Of a stretch of DNA of 64,000 nt, positions 22,057-33,135 are shown one piece after another. Numbering within the stretch: the first letter of the stretch is position 1; the number at the start of each line of letters is the position of its first letter. The notes under the pieces were generated by a model. That model did not search any database. It was not told the origin of the DNA and was given only the letters and a program-made list of their open reading frames with translations. A program made the translations under genes and the position numbers. The stretch comes from Oegoconia quadripuncta (Eukaryota; Arthropoda; Insecta; Lepidoptera; Autostichidae): positions 24,705,885 through 24,769,884 of the forward strand of contig OX438751.1 in the NCBI GenBank assembly GCA_949316235.1, read 5' to 3'.

Positions 22057-22330
22057 GGTTTGGTGTAGTGGATAGAAACTTTGATTGCTATACCAAGAGG
22101 TCGCGGATTCGAATACGCTAGGGGCATATGTTAGTATGATGAATACAGACACGTGTTCCCGAGTTATGGATGTCTTTCATTTATATATGTTTTCATTTAC
22201 AAAAAAAATGTATTTATGTAGTTTATCAAACATCTGGTAACCATAATACAAGCCTATAGTTCTTTAGTGTGGAACTAGATGGCGCTGTGTATGTGCAAAG
22301 ATTTTTATCATTGTTTATTTAAAAAAAAAG
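22057..22330 (+). mobile_element. SINE-A copy
   Basis: GGTTTGGTGTAGTGGATAGA head, GGTCGCGGATTCGAATACGC in the B-box region (with substitutions), and the standard body to GGAACTAGATGGCGCTGTGT. It is followed at 22345-22395 by a short CAATA/CAATG repeat. Confidence 0.85.
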
Positions 22331-22479
22331 ATAAATCTGTGCAATATAATACAATGCAATGCAATGCAATACAATACAATATAACATAATATAATAACTA
22401 TCCATTAAAAGTTTAGAAAAGACAATGGTTACATCATCCAGATATACATATAAACGAACTATGTTAAAAACTAAATATC

Positions 22480-22620
22480 TTTGTAACGGCTTAACCGATT
22501 TTTATAACATGGCTAAGAACCATCTCTTAAACAGCAGCTTTCTATAATAAAATACCCTTTTTCAAATCAGCTCAATCGCAATTCCACAGACAGACATATA
22601 ATTCAAATTTATGACATTAA
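22480..22620 (+). repeat. Interspersed repeat with CACAGACAGACA motif
   Basis: GGCTTAACCGATTTTTATAA, then TCAAATCAGCTCAATCGCAA and TTCCACAGACAGACATATAA. Related motifs recur at 32860-32930 and 33025-33090. Such sequences are widespread in lepidopteran genomes, probably as retroelement or Helitron debris; the parent element cannot be fixed here. Confidence 0.45.
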
Positions 22621-22638
22621 ACTAGTCAGATGACATAC

Positions 22639-22784
22639 ATTGGTGTCGATTCGGATGTACACCAACTAAACTAAAACCAGTTTTAATGTAGTACTGTCTC
22701 TTTTTCCTTGGAACAGTACGATGCGACGGCACCACTCTAAAACTGGTTTTAGTTTAGTTGGTGTACATCCGAATCGACACCAAT
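22639..22784. mobile_element. Hairpin MITE with 47-bp perfect inverted repeats
   Basis: The left arm begins ATTGGTGTCGATTCGGATGT (22639-22685) and the right arm (22738-22784) is its exact reverse complement, leaving a 52-bp loop. TGACATA occurs just before the left arm and again three bases after the right arm, a likely target duplication of 7-8 bp. No coding capacity. Confidence 0.9.
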
Positions 22785-23194
22785 TGCTGACATAATGGCA
22801 TATGATGCTACATTTTCTCAGTTTGAAAAAAACTTAAGTCGTATAAAAATTTTATTAACATTGATCTCTATCTTTCCATAAATTAACTTGTAAAAACTAC
22901 CTATCCCGAGCTTACAGCCACATTAAGGCATTATCAGCACGATATAAATCTAATTTCACTTCAAACTAAGCGAATTCTTGCCCACCGTATTATCTGATTA
23001 CGGCCAACTAGGGAAGGGTTACTCGATTGTCGGTATATCTTAGATAGATAGATAAATCGTTTATTTGTATCTCCAGTCATACACATACCATAAAGTTCCA
23101 AAGCAATTGGAAAAACATATTTTATAACAATTCATAAAAGTAACATCAGGATACACTAGAGTGTGTGTGGAAGACGCAGAAGCGTACAGAAGGC

Positions 23195-23385
23195 AGGCCA
23201 TGTAGTATTTTAGTCTGCTTCTGGAGCCATCGGTTTTGCGACTTCGAGACGAACCTGCGAACGAACGTGCGACCTTTTAGGTTGTCCGCTTCGCTTACCT
23301 GTGCATGGTCTCCACTTAAGACCTTTAATGCCCCACCAGGCGTTCTTCGAGTTAAGTGCCCTGCCCACTGCCTCTTCACTTACAC
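23195..23385 (-). pseudogene. LINE C-terminal fragment (RTE-like), part 2
   Basis: On the minus strand KRQWAGHLTRRT is the common motif of this LINE family (usually K-W-x-W-A-G-H). After a one-base shift the text continues VLKWRPCTGKRSGQPKRSHV, corresponding to the family's VLEWRP-x-x-GKRS-x-G-x-P. With the part at 23870-24000 it forms one copy split by a SINE-B insertion and unknown sequence. Frameshifted and dead. Confidence 0.7.
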
Positions 23386-23399
23386 GCTGGGTTATAATT

Positions 23400-23690
23400 T
23401 TTTTTTATGCACGACGGTTCATACTTTACCTCAATCACACCTGATGATAAGTGAAGATGAGGTCGAAGGTGGAATCGTATTGACCAGGAAACCCCAACAC
23501 ATTTGGGAGACTGGCTATCTTATCTGACAACCGGAACACAACAATGCTATTAACATTGCTGTTTGGCGGGAGGTTTAGATAAGATGGTGGTAGCTAGCCA
23601 GGCGGACATTTAAAATGCCCTACCGCCAACCAAACCGAGTACCGAGCTGGCGATCGAACCCGCGACCTCCGAATCGTAAATCCAATGTTG
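23400..23690 (-). mobile_element. SINE-B copy
   Basis: Plus strand T-run, TTATGCACGACGG, CCTCAATCACACCTGATGAT, GCTGTTTGGCGGGAGG and GATCGAACCCGCGACCTCCG. It sits between the two parts of a LINE fragment; the tRNA head is cut at about 23690. Confidence 0.85.
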
Positions 23691-23869
23691 TTTTTGTTTT
23701 AAACCATTTATTACCACACACCGAAAAAAAAACCACAACAACATACAAGAAACCAAAACAGAGGCGACTATTAAGGCCCGTATCCCACAAACCGCTTTGA
23801 GATGGCCATAAGCTGACGCTTGAGAATCTGTTGCATATTAAAAACAGTATCAATAAAAATATATTAATT

Positions 23870-24000
23870 CTTCTATGGATATACTCGTTCCTGATTCGAT
23901 CTCGTAGTGAAACGCCGTGCATCGTCCTCTTCATAGCTCGTTGCGTGCTGCTAATGAGACCCATAGTGAGAGACGACGTTGCAGTGACATAAGTTATCAT
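23870..24000 (-). pseudogene. LINE fragment (RTE-like), part 1
   Basis: The minus strand reads STQRAMKRTMHGVSLRDRIR and NEYIHRR. RAM-x-R-x-M-x-GVSLRDRIRN is a well-known string in the C-terminal part of an abundant insect LINE group, also seen at 59640-59710. The fragment then runs into unrelated sequence. Confidence 0.75.
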
Positions 24001-24028
24001 TGGACTTTCGTGTTTAACTACTGAGGTA

Positions 24029-24445
24029 TTGGGTCTTTATCTATGAAATGGGAGTTTTTTCTTCGTTAATCATATGTATACCAATTCCTGCGATTTTCGA
24101 AGCTATATCCAAATTGGTTTTTTATTTGGAAAATGGAATATTATTTCAAGGTTTCACATGAAATATTTTTTAATTTCTGGGCTAAATCACATAATAAAAA
24201 AATAATTGAACAGAGCTCTTTTCATGTGCTTCCCATAATCATTTCTTAGATTCGCTGAAACTTTTATAAAGCGGTTAATTTTAAAAATTAACGCTGCCTA
24301 TACTTAACTTAATGTTATCCGATAATACACACAAAGTTTAGCTAAATTTGGATTTGCCGTTCCCAAAAAAAATCAAAAATGTTTGTATGGAGAAAACAGT
24401 CTTAATGAAATTCTTCATACAAAACGCCAATTTCATAGGACCTAA
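24029..24445. mobile_element. Mariner-type MITE, copy 1
   Basis: Left end TTGGGTCTTTATCTATGAAA; right end, read on the minus strand, TTAGGTCCTATGAAATTGGC with a 5-bp deletion compared with copy 3. TA lies on both sides, as for Tc1/mariner insertions. 417 bp and non-coding. Copies at 30789-31199 and 50680-51102 look more than 90% alike by eye. Confidence 0.85.
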
Positions 24446-24954
24446 TATTTGAGACGAAGAGACGTTGCGTAGTTTCCCGAAGGCTGTCCATTCGAATTGG
24501 ATTCGACAATTATCCCTTTTCTCGAAGTTGGACCTATCCAATCGGATCTATTGTCCTAGGTAGACGTAGTTCTCTACAGCTTCAAGAATAGATATGCGAC
24601 CAATAGCAAGGCTTAATGGAATTTATCAGTATTGAAGATAAAGGGGCTGGTGCCTGTTCAAATAAAAGTGTGTATCCAGAATATGATATTTAGTGACTGT
24701 GATGTAACGTTTTTATTTATTTAATTTCTTTATTTATTTTGCTATATCCATGTATACCTCTCATATCAGTTCCGCACGAGTAGTGAGTGACGTTTCGCGC
24801 GTTGAGTGATCGAGCACTTGCCCACGATATTACTTTCGACCATGATGGGTTGGCTCGTCGGATGTAAGAATAATTTGTGTGTTTTATAGATGTTACCCTG
24901 GATATATACTTTTACATATATTCTTTTATTGGGTTTCATCACAGGACAAGATTA
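24446..24954. other. Intron sequence, no gene seen
   Basis: No repeat or coding signal recognised apart from low-complexity TTTATTTATTTTG near 24710. Confidence 0.35.
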
Positions 24955-25534
24955 CAATACAATACAATACAAATACACTTTATTGTACAAAAGGAGAACA
25001 TACATTTTACAAAACACAATACTGATAAGAGTACAATTAGGCGGCCTTATCACTAATAGCGATCTCTTCCATGCAACCTTTGGGTGTAGGAGTATAACTT
25101 TATAGAACAGGCAGGTTGTGCAAAATACGGATGCAGATATGAAATACCTACATAATCAATTACTTATTTAATAAACAAAAACTAAAACCATACATTTATA
25201 CATATATATTATATACATAAATAGCTATATATATACATATAGATGGATACTACATACATAACAAAATAATATACACATAAGTACCTTATAAATATATAAT
25301 AAAACAATGAAAGAATTTGTAAAGCAAAATTACTAATTAATGATGACCAGTGAGAAGAAAAAAAATAATAATAATAACAATAATGAGGAGAAAGAGTAGA
25401 TTAAAGGATTAAAAAAAGCTCTTTAACTCCTGTCTTGAAAACATTCAAAGACTGAGCACGTCTGATGGATTCAGGTGGAGAGTTCCACAGACGGATGGCC
25501 TGCAAAGTAAAAGACTAATATTAATAATAAATAA

Positions 25535-25768
25535 TAATAATAAATATTTCGGACACTGACACCAATCATCTAGTCCCAAACTAAGCAAAGCTTGTACTAT
25601 GGATACTAGATAATGGATAAACATACATAAATATTTATATAAACATCCATGACTCAGGAATAAATGTTCATATTCATCACACAAACATTTACCCATCGCG
25701 GGTTTCGAACCCGCAACCGTTGGTTTCGCTGACAGGGTCACTATCCACCACACCAATCGGTCGTCATA
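25535..25768 (-). mobile_element. SINE-A2 inserted in LINE family 2
   Basis: Plus strand GGACACTGACACCAATCATC, CATCCATGACTCAGGAATAA, GGTTTCGAACCCGCAACCGT and CACCACACCAATCGGTCGTC. It interrupts the LINE reading frame near its 3' end, so the SINE is the younger insertion. Confidence 0.88.
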
Positions 25769-26540
25769 CTATAAAATTTGACTGACTATAAAATTTGGAC
25801 GTGTTGGGTGGAACATAAAGCCGTAGATTATCCGTAGAACGAAGGCGGCGATTGTGGGTGGAAGAAAGAAATTGAAAGCATTCCTTGAGATAGAAAGGGG
25901 TTCTGGGATCAAACAGCACAGAGTACAGAAGTGAAAGTATATGTAAGTCTTTGCGACGGCGAATTGAAAGCCACTTGAGACGACTTCTGTATTCGGAAAC
26001 GTGGTCATACTTTCGAAGTCCAAATATGAACCTAATGGCCAGGTTTTGGAGTCGCTCAAGTTTATTGAGCAGTTCGGCAGTAAGATCAGGATAGCAACAG
26101 TCAGCATAGTCCAGAATCGGCAAAAGCAAGGATTGTGCAAGAGCAACTTTAGTGGCAGTTGGCAGAAAATTACGCAGTCGTCGCAGCGACCCAGCGGCAG
26201 CGAACATCTTTCTACCAACTTCGGCAACTTGCGGATTCCAGGATAAAGTGTTATCAAAATAAACACCTAGGTTCTTGACCTTGTCACTGTATGGAATACG
26301 AATTCCGTCAAATGTTATAGAGGGTAGCGAATTTAAATTAAGCCTAGACACATAAGATGGACTGCCGATTATAATAGCCTGCGACTTGGCAGGATTGACA
26401 GGATCTGGAGTCTTAAAGGAATAGTTTTTACTCCATTCTAGGATATGAGCCAGATCTACATTAATAATTTGAATGGCATCGGATATATTATCTACAGTCA
26501 CTTGAGAGAAAATTTGAAGATCGTCTGCATAAAGGTCTGC
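25769..26540 (-). pseudogene. Reverse transcriptase fragment, LINE family 2
   Basis: The frame opens with LYADDLQIFS, the YADD catalytic box of reverse transcriptase. LGVYFDNTLSWNPQV follows (thumb region), and then a C-terminal domain with RRRKDLHILSLLYSVLFDPR and PPNTSKFYSQS. The ORF resumes beyond the SINE as LQAIRLWNSPPESIRRAQSL and NVFKTGVKELFLIL before its stop. This differs clearly in sequence from LINE family 1. Fingers, endonuclease and ORF1 are missing. Confidence 0.88.
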
Positions 26541-26552
26541 ATAAAGATTAAT

Positions 26553-26692
26553 ACTTATTATAAATGAAAAACATCCATAACTCGGGTACACGTCCGTATT
26601 CATCACACAAACATATGCCCCTAGCGGGATTCGAACCCGCAACCGTTTGGTATAGTCAGAGTTGCTAACCACTACACCAAACAGGTCGTCTC
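26553..26692 (-). mobile_element. SINE-A head, truncated
   Basis: Plus strand AACATCCATAACTCGGGTAC, GGGATTCGAACCCGCAACCG and AACCACTACACCAAACAGGT, the reverse complement of the SINE-A head. Confidence 0.85.
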
Positions 26693-26704
26693 AATCACTG
26701 AATG

Positions 26705-26850
26705 AATGAATGTACCTCTGAATGAATTACCGATTTTGCGGAGTCTGCTTAAGTGACCTGCAAGTTTAAATTTGTTTCTTGTATTGACATTATATTTATC
26801 ACTATTTTTCCTAAATGATGCTATATATTTTCTGACATTACAACATTCTT
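26705..26850 (-). repeat. LINE family 1 fragment
   Basis: Matches 11625-11750: TGAATGAATTACCGATTTTG, TTGTATTGACATTATATTTA, ATTTTTCCTAAATGATGCTA. Part of the C-terminal coding region. Confidence 0.8.
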
Positions 26851-27171
26851 ACGGGCATCTCCATTTTCAAATATATTGACGAAATTCTAAAATATTTAAA
26901 GCTGATGGAAAGTAATTTCCCCGTACGTATCAGTTACACGTGCTGCATATTGTGTATACTCGTATAATGCTGTCTATAGACCTCATTCCCGTCTTTGATA
27001 ACCTTTAATCTGCACCTCTCACCTTCAACAAAGTGCGAATGAAAGCTATTAGCATTTCCATGACATTTCTATCGTAAGGTCACAAGTGTTTATGCAATAT
27101 TGTGCTAACATAATGATCAAAATGGGCATTTCCTTTTTATTTATGAAGGACACTTTTCTGTATCTATATAT

Positions 27172-27470
27172 ATATTTTTTTCTTTTATGCACAACGGGTT
27201 GGTACTTGACCTCAATCACACTTGATATTGAGTGAAGATGAGGTCGAAGGTGGAAGCGTACTACTCTGACAACCGGAACACAACAATGCTATTAACATTG
27301 CTGCTTGGCGGCAGATTTAGATAAGATGGTGGTAGCTAGCCAGGCGGACATTTAAAATGCCCTACCACCAACCAAACCGAGTACTTAAACATGTACCCCG
27401 CTGGGGATCAAACCCGCGACCTCCGAATAGTAAACCCAATGTTGTTTACATTGAGCCACGGAGGCGGTTT
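27172..27470 (-). mobile_element. SINE-B copy
   Basis: Plus strand TTATGCACAACGGGTTGGTA to CCGCTGGGGATCAAACCCGC and GAGCCACGGAGGCGG, nearly full length with a small internal deletion around 27265. Confidence 0.88.
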
Positions 27471-27929
27471 GACGAACATTCAGAAAACACGTAGGTACAC
27501 GTCGCATACACTTATTATTTGCCATATATTTATAATATTCTATCAGTACCAGTATCAGATGATTGTTAAAATAATAAAAAAGAGAAGACGGTGTTTGCTT
27601 TGTAATTATTGTTATCGGAAGGTGGAGTCAAAATGGTCTATAACTCAACATGTCAAATAAAGATACATGGAGATTCTGAAAGATCATGAGAAAGTATTGA
27701 GTACTGGGATGACGACTGACAGAGAAATAAAAGAAGAAAATTTGACTGTTGCCATATTCGTGGTTCTGAGATTTGATAATAATATGTATATGTATATATA
27801 ACAATTTATCACTATATATGTAGGTATATTTTACACTATCATTGCATGTAAGTTGATGTTTATATCTAACGTATGTATGTTTAAATCTATTGTTTGGCAT
27901 CTATTATTTTATATATTTTTTTGTAAGAC

Positions 27930-28120
27930 ATTGGTGCACAACCTACTTGCTTTTATCCCGTTCTACTTTTTTCTCTACCCAAAGGTTGTCTGATAGAAAT
28001 CGCTTAATAGCGATAAGACCGCCTGGTTGTACAATTATAATTTTTTTTTGAAGCTTTTTTTATGAAGTGCAATGCAGAATTTTTGTGCAATAATGTGTAC
28101 TTGATTGATTGATTGATTGA
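27930..28120 (+). repeat. LINE tail ending in (TTGA)n
   Basis: AAGGTTGTCTGATAGAAATC, a hairpin-forming GCTTAATAGC, AAGACCGCCTGGTTGTACAA, GTGCAATAATGTGTACTTGA and four TTGA units. Same architecture as the tails at 53800-54030 and 24955-25090. Confidence 0.7.
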
Positions 28121-28281
28121 AGAAAATTTTGTGTACACTACTTTCAATCTAATCAACTAAACACTATGCATCTCTAAGGTTTGCTGGTAGAAAACCCTGT
28201 CCAGTAAAAGTTGGGTGTACAATAAAGATAATTAAGGGGAATATTTTTATGCAAAGTCCACATGTACTCAATTAACTATAT

Positions 28282-28775
28282 AAGGTCTAACAAAATTAAC
28301 CCGACAAACGTTGCAGAGTGTATGTATAGGATGTACCTATTACGAAAACTATAAAAAATAAAACATTAAAGTTAACAGATTTCATTCAAAAAATAAAATT
28401 TAGAAATGTATATTTTGGGAGATGGACCTTAATGGCCGCGCGCCCTAAGAACTTTGCCACGACACACAAACACGTGCCGCGGTATCTTTGAAGACGCCAA
28501 AAGGCGACCACTCGCCGCTCGCCGCCGGCGCTTGCCCCGGCGCCGAAGCTTGCTGTGATTGCCCCATGTGCCCCGCCACCCCTTTTGGCGTCAGCCATAT
28601 TGCCCGTTTTTTCTCATTGATAAAATAAGGTACAATCGAATTGAAGTAAGTCTGTTAATTTGTATTTTCATTTGCATTCACATTTAAAGCTAGTTTTTTT
28701 AATGAATATATTATTTAATTGTCATGTACCTACGTGCAATTGCCAAAGTTTGTCAGGTTAATTTTGTCAGACCTT
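28282..28775. mobile_element. TIR element with G+C-rich centre
   Basis: Left end AAGGTCTAACAAAATTAACC and, read inward from the right, AAGGTCTGACAAAATTAACC: about 35 bp of terminal inverted repeat with few mismatches, followed by (C/T)GACAAAC. TATATA flanks both sides, so the target was TA-rich. The centre (28430-28610) is strikingly G+C-rich, with a minus-strand frame beginning MADAKRGGGAHGAI, perhaps a promoter/first-exon remnant of a larger parent element. Confidence 0.75.
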
Positions 28776-29754
28776 ATATAATGTGGACTTGGCATAAATT
28801 GGCTTGATGATGCAGGGTTTAATTTGAACAACTATTTAACTCTAGTTACATGCTCACTGAGAATATAATCATTATACTTTATATAGCGAGTTCGAGAGGG
28901 AAAGATGAGGAACCACGCAGGGTTCCTTATACCTATATAATTGGAATAATAGGGTCGGTAAATGTAGGCTGATGAAACTATGTTTTAATACGGAACTAAT
29001 TTCGACATAAAATCATTGTACTGTGACTAACTTGATCGTTAAATCTCACAAAGCTTACACAGAGATATGGAACTTTACAAAGGGTTTTCAAAATATGAAT
29101 AGGAATATATAGGTTGGAGAATGATCACAATAATAAAATAAATAAACATATATGTGAAGTGAAATAAAATTTAGCAAAATACCATTCATATGCGACATCA
29201 AAGGCAAAACATCTAGACAAATAGAACGCCAGATTGGCACTTCATTTTAAAACATCAATACGTGAGTCAGAACCGCGCGCAATTTCCATCATGCTAATGA
29301 AAATCGTAAAACAAATATACAAGCCAGCGATGTGACGTAGCTAGTATAAAATATAAATAAAGAGATAGGTAAAATAGGTATTGTTCTGCCAACAAATTTT
29401 ATAACCCACCCCAACGCCTGGAGGACGCCATTAGTTCGCCTCATCGATTCGTGATTAAGGGCCCTTCGCCAAGACAGAGCCGGATTGAGGATTTACAAAA
29501 TTAACGGCCATTTTGTTAGAGATTTTTTTAAAGTAATGACGCTTAAAAAACAACAGGAAATATTAAGGAACATGACATGACAATTTTCATAGACCATTTT
29601 CGATGGAAAGATTAAGTAATCGTGTAAGTGATGGTTGTATTCATCAATCAACTTCCGACACACATACACACCCACACACATCCCCTCACAGGCCCAAAAG
29701 CATGCACACACACACCCATTCACACATGCACAAACATACATCGAACTTTTATAA
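28776..29754. other. Intron sequence, no gene seen
   Basis: A+T-rich. 29660-29740 is a loose CA-rich tract. Confidence 0.4.
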
Positions 29755-29880
29755 CAGTCAAAGGCCGGCAACGCATCTGTGACCCTTTTGGTGTTGCGGG
29801 TGTCCATGGGCGGCGGTGATTGCTTTCCATCAGGTGACCCGCATGCTCGTTTGCCGCCCTCTCATAAAAAAAAAAAAAAA
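29755..29880 (+). repeat. LINE 3' tail
   Basis: GGCAACGCATCTGTGACCCT, TGTCCATGGGCGGCGGTGAT and TGCTCGTTTGCCGCCCTCTC plus an A-tail; the same end as 46105-46215. Confidence 0.85.
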
Positions 29881-29913
29881 AAGTCAAAAATCTCTCACAA
29901 TTTCTCACTCATG

Positions 29914-30135
29914 TATTCAAACTTCAAACTTCAAACTTCAAGCATTTATTTCAACGTAAGATACACGATATCATTTGTTGAATGTCAATTTAAATCTACT
30001 GGAAATAAAAAAAGTTTATTGCATTTATCTGTCAGTCGGTATGTCCAAGCTACTACCGCTTCGGAAAGGGAATTCATCTGTGGGAAAAGAAGCGGCGCAA
30101 GAAACCCACAGGATCATTGTTGTTCTTTTTTTTTT
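29914..30135 (-). repeat. LINE 3' end with (TTTGAAG)n tail
   Basis: Plus strand starts with four TTCAAAC-type units and continues TTTGTTGAATGTCAATTTAA and AAAAGAAGCGGCGCAAGAAA; homologous to 7270-7500. Confidence 0.7.
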
Positions 30136-30479
30136 TAAATAAAGTATATAACTAATACAATTTTATAATTTTGGGGAGCTGGTCGAAGTACACCAAGTAT
30201 TCCTTTTTATTATTATTTTTAAGTTTATAACTAAATTTACCTTATCATTGTTTTATTTTTAGTAAAATAATAACATTGGAAGAGTGAGTTCTTGTGATAC
30301 AGATATTGCTATACTTACAAGGAGACCTCAACAACTCATTTGTTAAAACGATACTTTACCGAAAACAAAAAAAAAATAATACCTATTGATAATTTTGAAC
30401 TTGGCAGTTAGTAAAATGTTCCGTAAGAATTACAGATTAATAAAATTCTGATAATAATCCAAAGGTGGCCGAAACAAAA

Positions 30480-30605
30480 TATTCTTTATTGTACAACAAT
30501 AAGAAACATAACAACGATAAATAAGAAAAAGGGGATAGTACAATTTGGCGGCCTTATCACTAAAAGCGATCTCTTCCCGGCCATGCTTGGTTTAGGAAAA
30601 ATTAC
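30480..30605 (-). repeat. LINE tail
   Basis: Plus strand TTCTTTATTGTACAACAATA, GGCGGCCTTATCACTAAAAG and CGATCTCTTCCCGGCC, the same 3' module as at 25010-25080. Confidence 0.75.
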
Positions 30606-30762
30606 GCACATGATAATATGTAGGTAGCGTGCGCGGTAAACTAATTTTAATAAAATAAATAAATCACCCATATAAATACATACATTAATTGAATTCATAC
30701 AAACATATGGGGTCTTTATAAATAAATAAATGAAAAAAAAAAAAAAATTAATAAATGTTTTT

Positions 30763-30788
30763 CTTTCTTCTTTCTTCTTTCTTTCTTT
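30763..30788 (+). repeat. (CTTT)n tract at MITE boundary
   Basis: A TTTCTTTCTTC/CTTT tract directly precedes copy 2 of the mariner MITE and replaces about the first 20 bp of its left end. Confidence 0.8.
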
Positions 30789-31199
30789 ACCAATGAAATT
30801 GGAGTTTTTTTCTTCGTTAATCATATGTACCAATTCGTGCGATTTTCAAAGCTATATCCAAATTTGTTTTTTATTTGGAAAATGGAATATTATTTCAAGG
30901 TTTCACATGAAATATTTTTTAATTTCTGGGCTAAATCACATAATAAAAAAAATTTAACAGAGGACTTTTCATGTGCTTCCCATAATCATTTCTTAGATTC
31001 GCTGAAACTTTTATAAAGCGGTTACTTTCAAAAATTAACGCTGCCTATACTTAACTTAATGTTATCTGATAATACACAAAAAGTTTAGCTAAATTTGGAT
31101 TTGCCGTTCCGAAAAAAAAAATCAAAAATGTTTGTATAGAGAAAACAGTCTTAATTAAATTCTTCATACAAAACGCCAATTTCATAGGTAAGGACCTAA
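30789..31199. mobile_element. Mariner-type MITE, copy 2
   Basis: Begins ACCAATGAAATTGGAGTTTT and ends CATAGGTAAGGACCTAA followed by TA. The left terminal repeat is truncated by a pyrimidine microsatellite. Confidence 0.85.
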
Positions 31200-31609
31200 T
31201 ACATACATACATAATAAAAATATTAGTGGAGGACCAAGTGCGGTGGCAATTTAAATTAAATTATCATCTAATTCTACATTCGCGCTGCGAACACCCATGA
31301 AACAGTACGAACATATACGTGGATGATTTTCAAGCATGTTCCCACTTTATATCCCGTTCTGACTCGGGCCGCCAAACCGTGTTCACGCAAAAGCATCCAC
31401 GCTCTCAGTGTGAAAATAGTGCGGCTTTCGCAGCAGCTAATATTGCAGCGCCCATCCTCGTTGAACTGAACTAGACTTAACTAAAGCTGTGAACGATTGC
31501 GAGTGCAGAGGCACATGTTTTTCACACTGACTTCGCAGGAAAATCACGGCGTGAATTCACATCGTGATTCGCACAAGAGTCTGTAGCTTATTTATTGAAC
31601 AGAAGTTTC

Positions 31610-32115
31610 TATGATCTTGACGACTTCTTCTATGAAACAGAAACTTATTAAGCAAGCATATTATAATATATTAGGGTATTTAGATAATAATCATTCCTGG
31701 ACATAACCAGCACGTTCGCATGCCAGGTTATTTCACAATTCACAATTAAATTTGGGAGGCCCGGGTTCGATTCCCAAGCAGGCCATATACCAATGAGTTT
31801 TTAAATGTAATTTAATTACTTTTGTGCCTTTATTAAATCCAACCTGGCCCAATGCGGGTTGCAAGGCAGCGAGGAGGAGGACGCAGACTCCTTCATAAAC
31901 GTGGGAAGGCCTGTATGCCTGCAGTGGGACGTTTACGGGCTGATGCTGATGCATAAAATATAAAACCGTTTTGTAAGTTGTTGTAAGTTTTTAGCAACTT
32001 CACGAGTTTCTTGCTGGTTCTTCTCAGGGGAAAATTGCCTTTTGGACAAGCAGTAGCTTGAAAAATGTAAAATCTGACCATTTTAAGTGTATCTACAAAA
32101 TAAAGCTTTTTTGAA
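31610..32115 (+). mobile_element. LINE family 1 3' end, split by SINE-C
   Basis: GAAACAGAAACTTATTAAGC, CCTGGACATAACCAGCACGT, then the SINE, then GAGTTTCTTGCTGGTTCTTC, GGGGAAAATTGCCTTTTGGA and AAGTGTATCTACAAAATAAA. Opposite orientation to the copy at 11226-12432. Confidence 0.85.
31742..31953 (+). mobile_element. SINE-C copy, tRNA-derived
   Basis: GGGAGGCCCGGGTTCGATTC carries a B box; then CAACCTGGCCCAATGCGGGT and GGCCTGTATGCCTGCAGTGG with GGGCTGATGCTGATGC at the end. The first part of the tRNA head is missing. It sits inside a LINE family 1 tail. Confidence 0.8.
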
Positions 32116-32254
32116 TTTGACTTCAAGTCATTCCTTCAGATTCTCTTGTTGTTGTTTGTGAAATTTGCTACCTCTATTTAGATTAGAAACGCTAATGTTT
32201 AGGAAATCTCTGACTACCCTATTTAGGATAAAGGTCGTAAATATCTAAGTAAAT

Positions 32255-32550
32255 TTAAAGATACTATAAAACAGAAACATATTATCAAAGCATTTTATAA
32301 AATATCAGAATATTTAGATGTTAATCATCCCTGGACATAATCATATCGTTCGCATGCCAGGCTATTTCACAATTAATAATGAAATATAAAAACCTTTATG
32401 TAAAATCAAGGCCTGATTTTAAAAGAGCAACCCTTCGAGTTTCTTGCTTGTTCTTCTCAGGGGAAAATTGCATTTTGAACAAGCAGTAGCTTAAAAAATG
32501 TAAAATTGACTATTTTAAGTGTATTCTGTGTACTACAAAATTGACTTTGA
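32255..32550 (+). mobile_element. LINE family 1 3' end
   Basis: AAAGATACTATAAAACAGAA, CCTGGACATAATCATATCGT, GGGGAAAATTGCATTTTGAA and TGTGTACTACAAAATTGACT. Same family as 31610-32115 but a separate, more degraded copy. Confidence 0.82.
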
Positions 32551-32819
32551 CTTTGTATGTATGTATTTGGATTATTTGTTTGAGTATGAAGTTTGCAAGA
32601 TATTCCCATTAGTCAAAGTCAAAGTTTCCAATTCTTATTATAGAATACCAATCTTTATACACGGTACTGTTATTGTACAAATGGAATCACGGGACTAATT
32701 CCTTGGTTTAAACTGATGCAGAAGAGCAAAGTTATCAAAGTTAACTACAAAATAATAACGATGCTCGTATTTACTATAATTAGAGTATTACTAATAAATA
32801 AGCCACGGTGCTTTATACC

Positions 32820-33135
32820 ATCTCACTCAGATCACCTATCCAAATCGTTTTCAAATTAGTTCAGTCGTTTTGGCGCTACAATGCCGCAGACAGACACACA
32901 GACAGATATAAGTTTCAAAATTATAAAAAGGTAATTGAGGTTAAAAAAATAAAATTTAGTTACACCCGAGAAAAGAAGTGTTTCTAAGAACCACCGCTAG
33001 AAAACCTGATTTCAAATAAAAAAACCGCATCCAAATCGGTTGACCCTTTTAAGAGCTACGGTGCCACAGATAGACACAAACGCTCATATGGCCGTCAAAC
33101 TTGTAACATCCTTCTTTTGCGTTGGGGATTAAAAA
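32820..33135 (+). repeat. Two degenerate modules with CACAGACAGACACA motif
   Basis: GTTCAGTCGTTTTGGCGCTA followed by GCAGACAGACACACAGACAG; then CCAAATCGGTTGACCCTTTT followed by GGTGCCACAGATAGACACAA and TTTTGCGTTGGGGATTAAAA. Typical of a common lepidopteran interspersed repeat; its class is uncertain. Confidence 0.5.

Larger units (their letters stand above)
24955..26552 (-). mobile_element. 5'-truncated LINE (family 2) split by a SINE
   Basis: Minus strand: RT and C-terminal domain (26540 to 25769), then a SINE-A2 insertion (25768-25535), the rest of the ORF (25510-25400), the 3' UTR, and a (ATTGT)n tail at 24955-24972. The 3' UTR holds the hairpin-forming GAGATCGCTATTAGTGATAA also found in other LINE tails here. 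The truncated 5' side meets another SINE-A at 26553. Confidence 0.88.

Noticed and set aside
22360..22385. CRISPR-like or satellite repeat
   Set aside because: Only a short CAATG/CAATA simple repeat following a SINE; no spacer structure.
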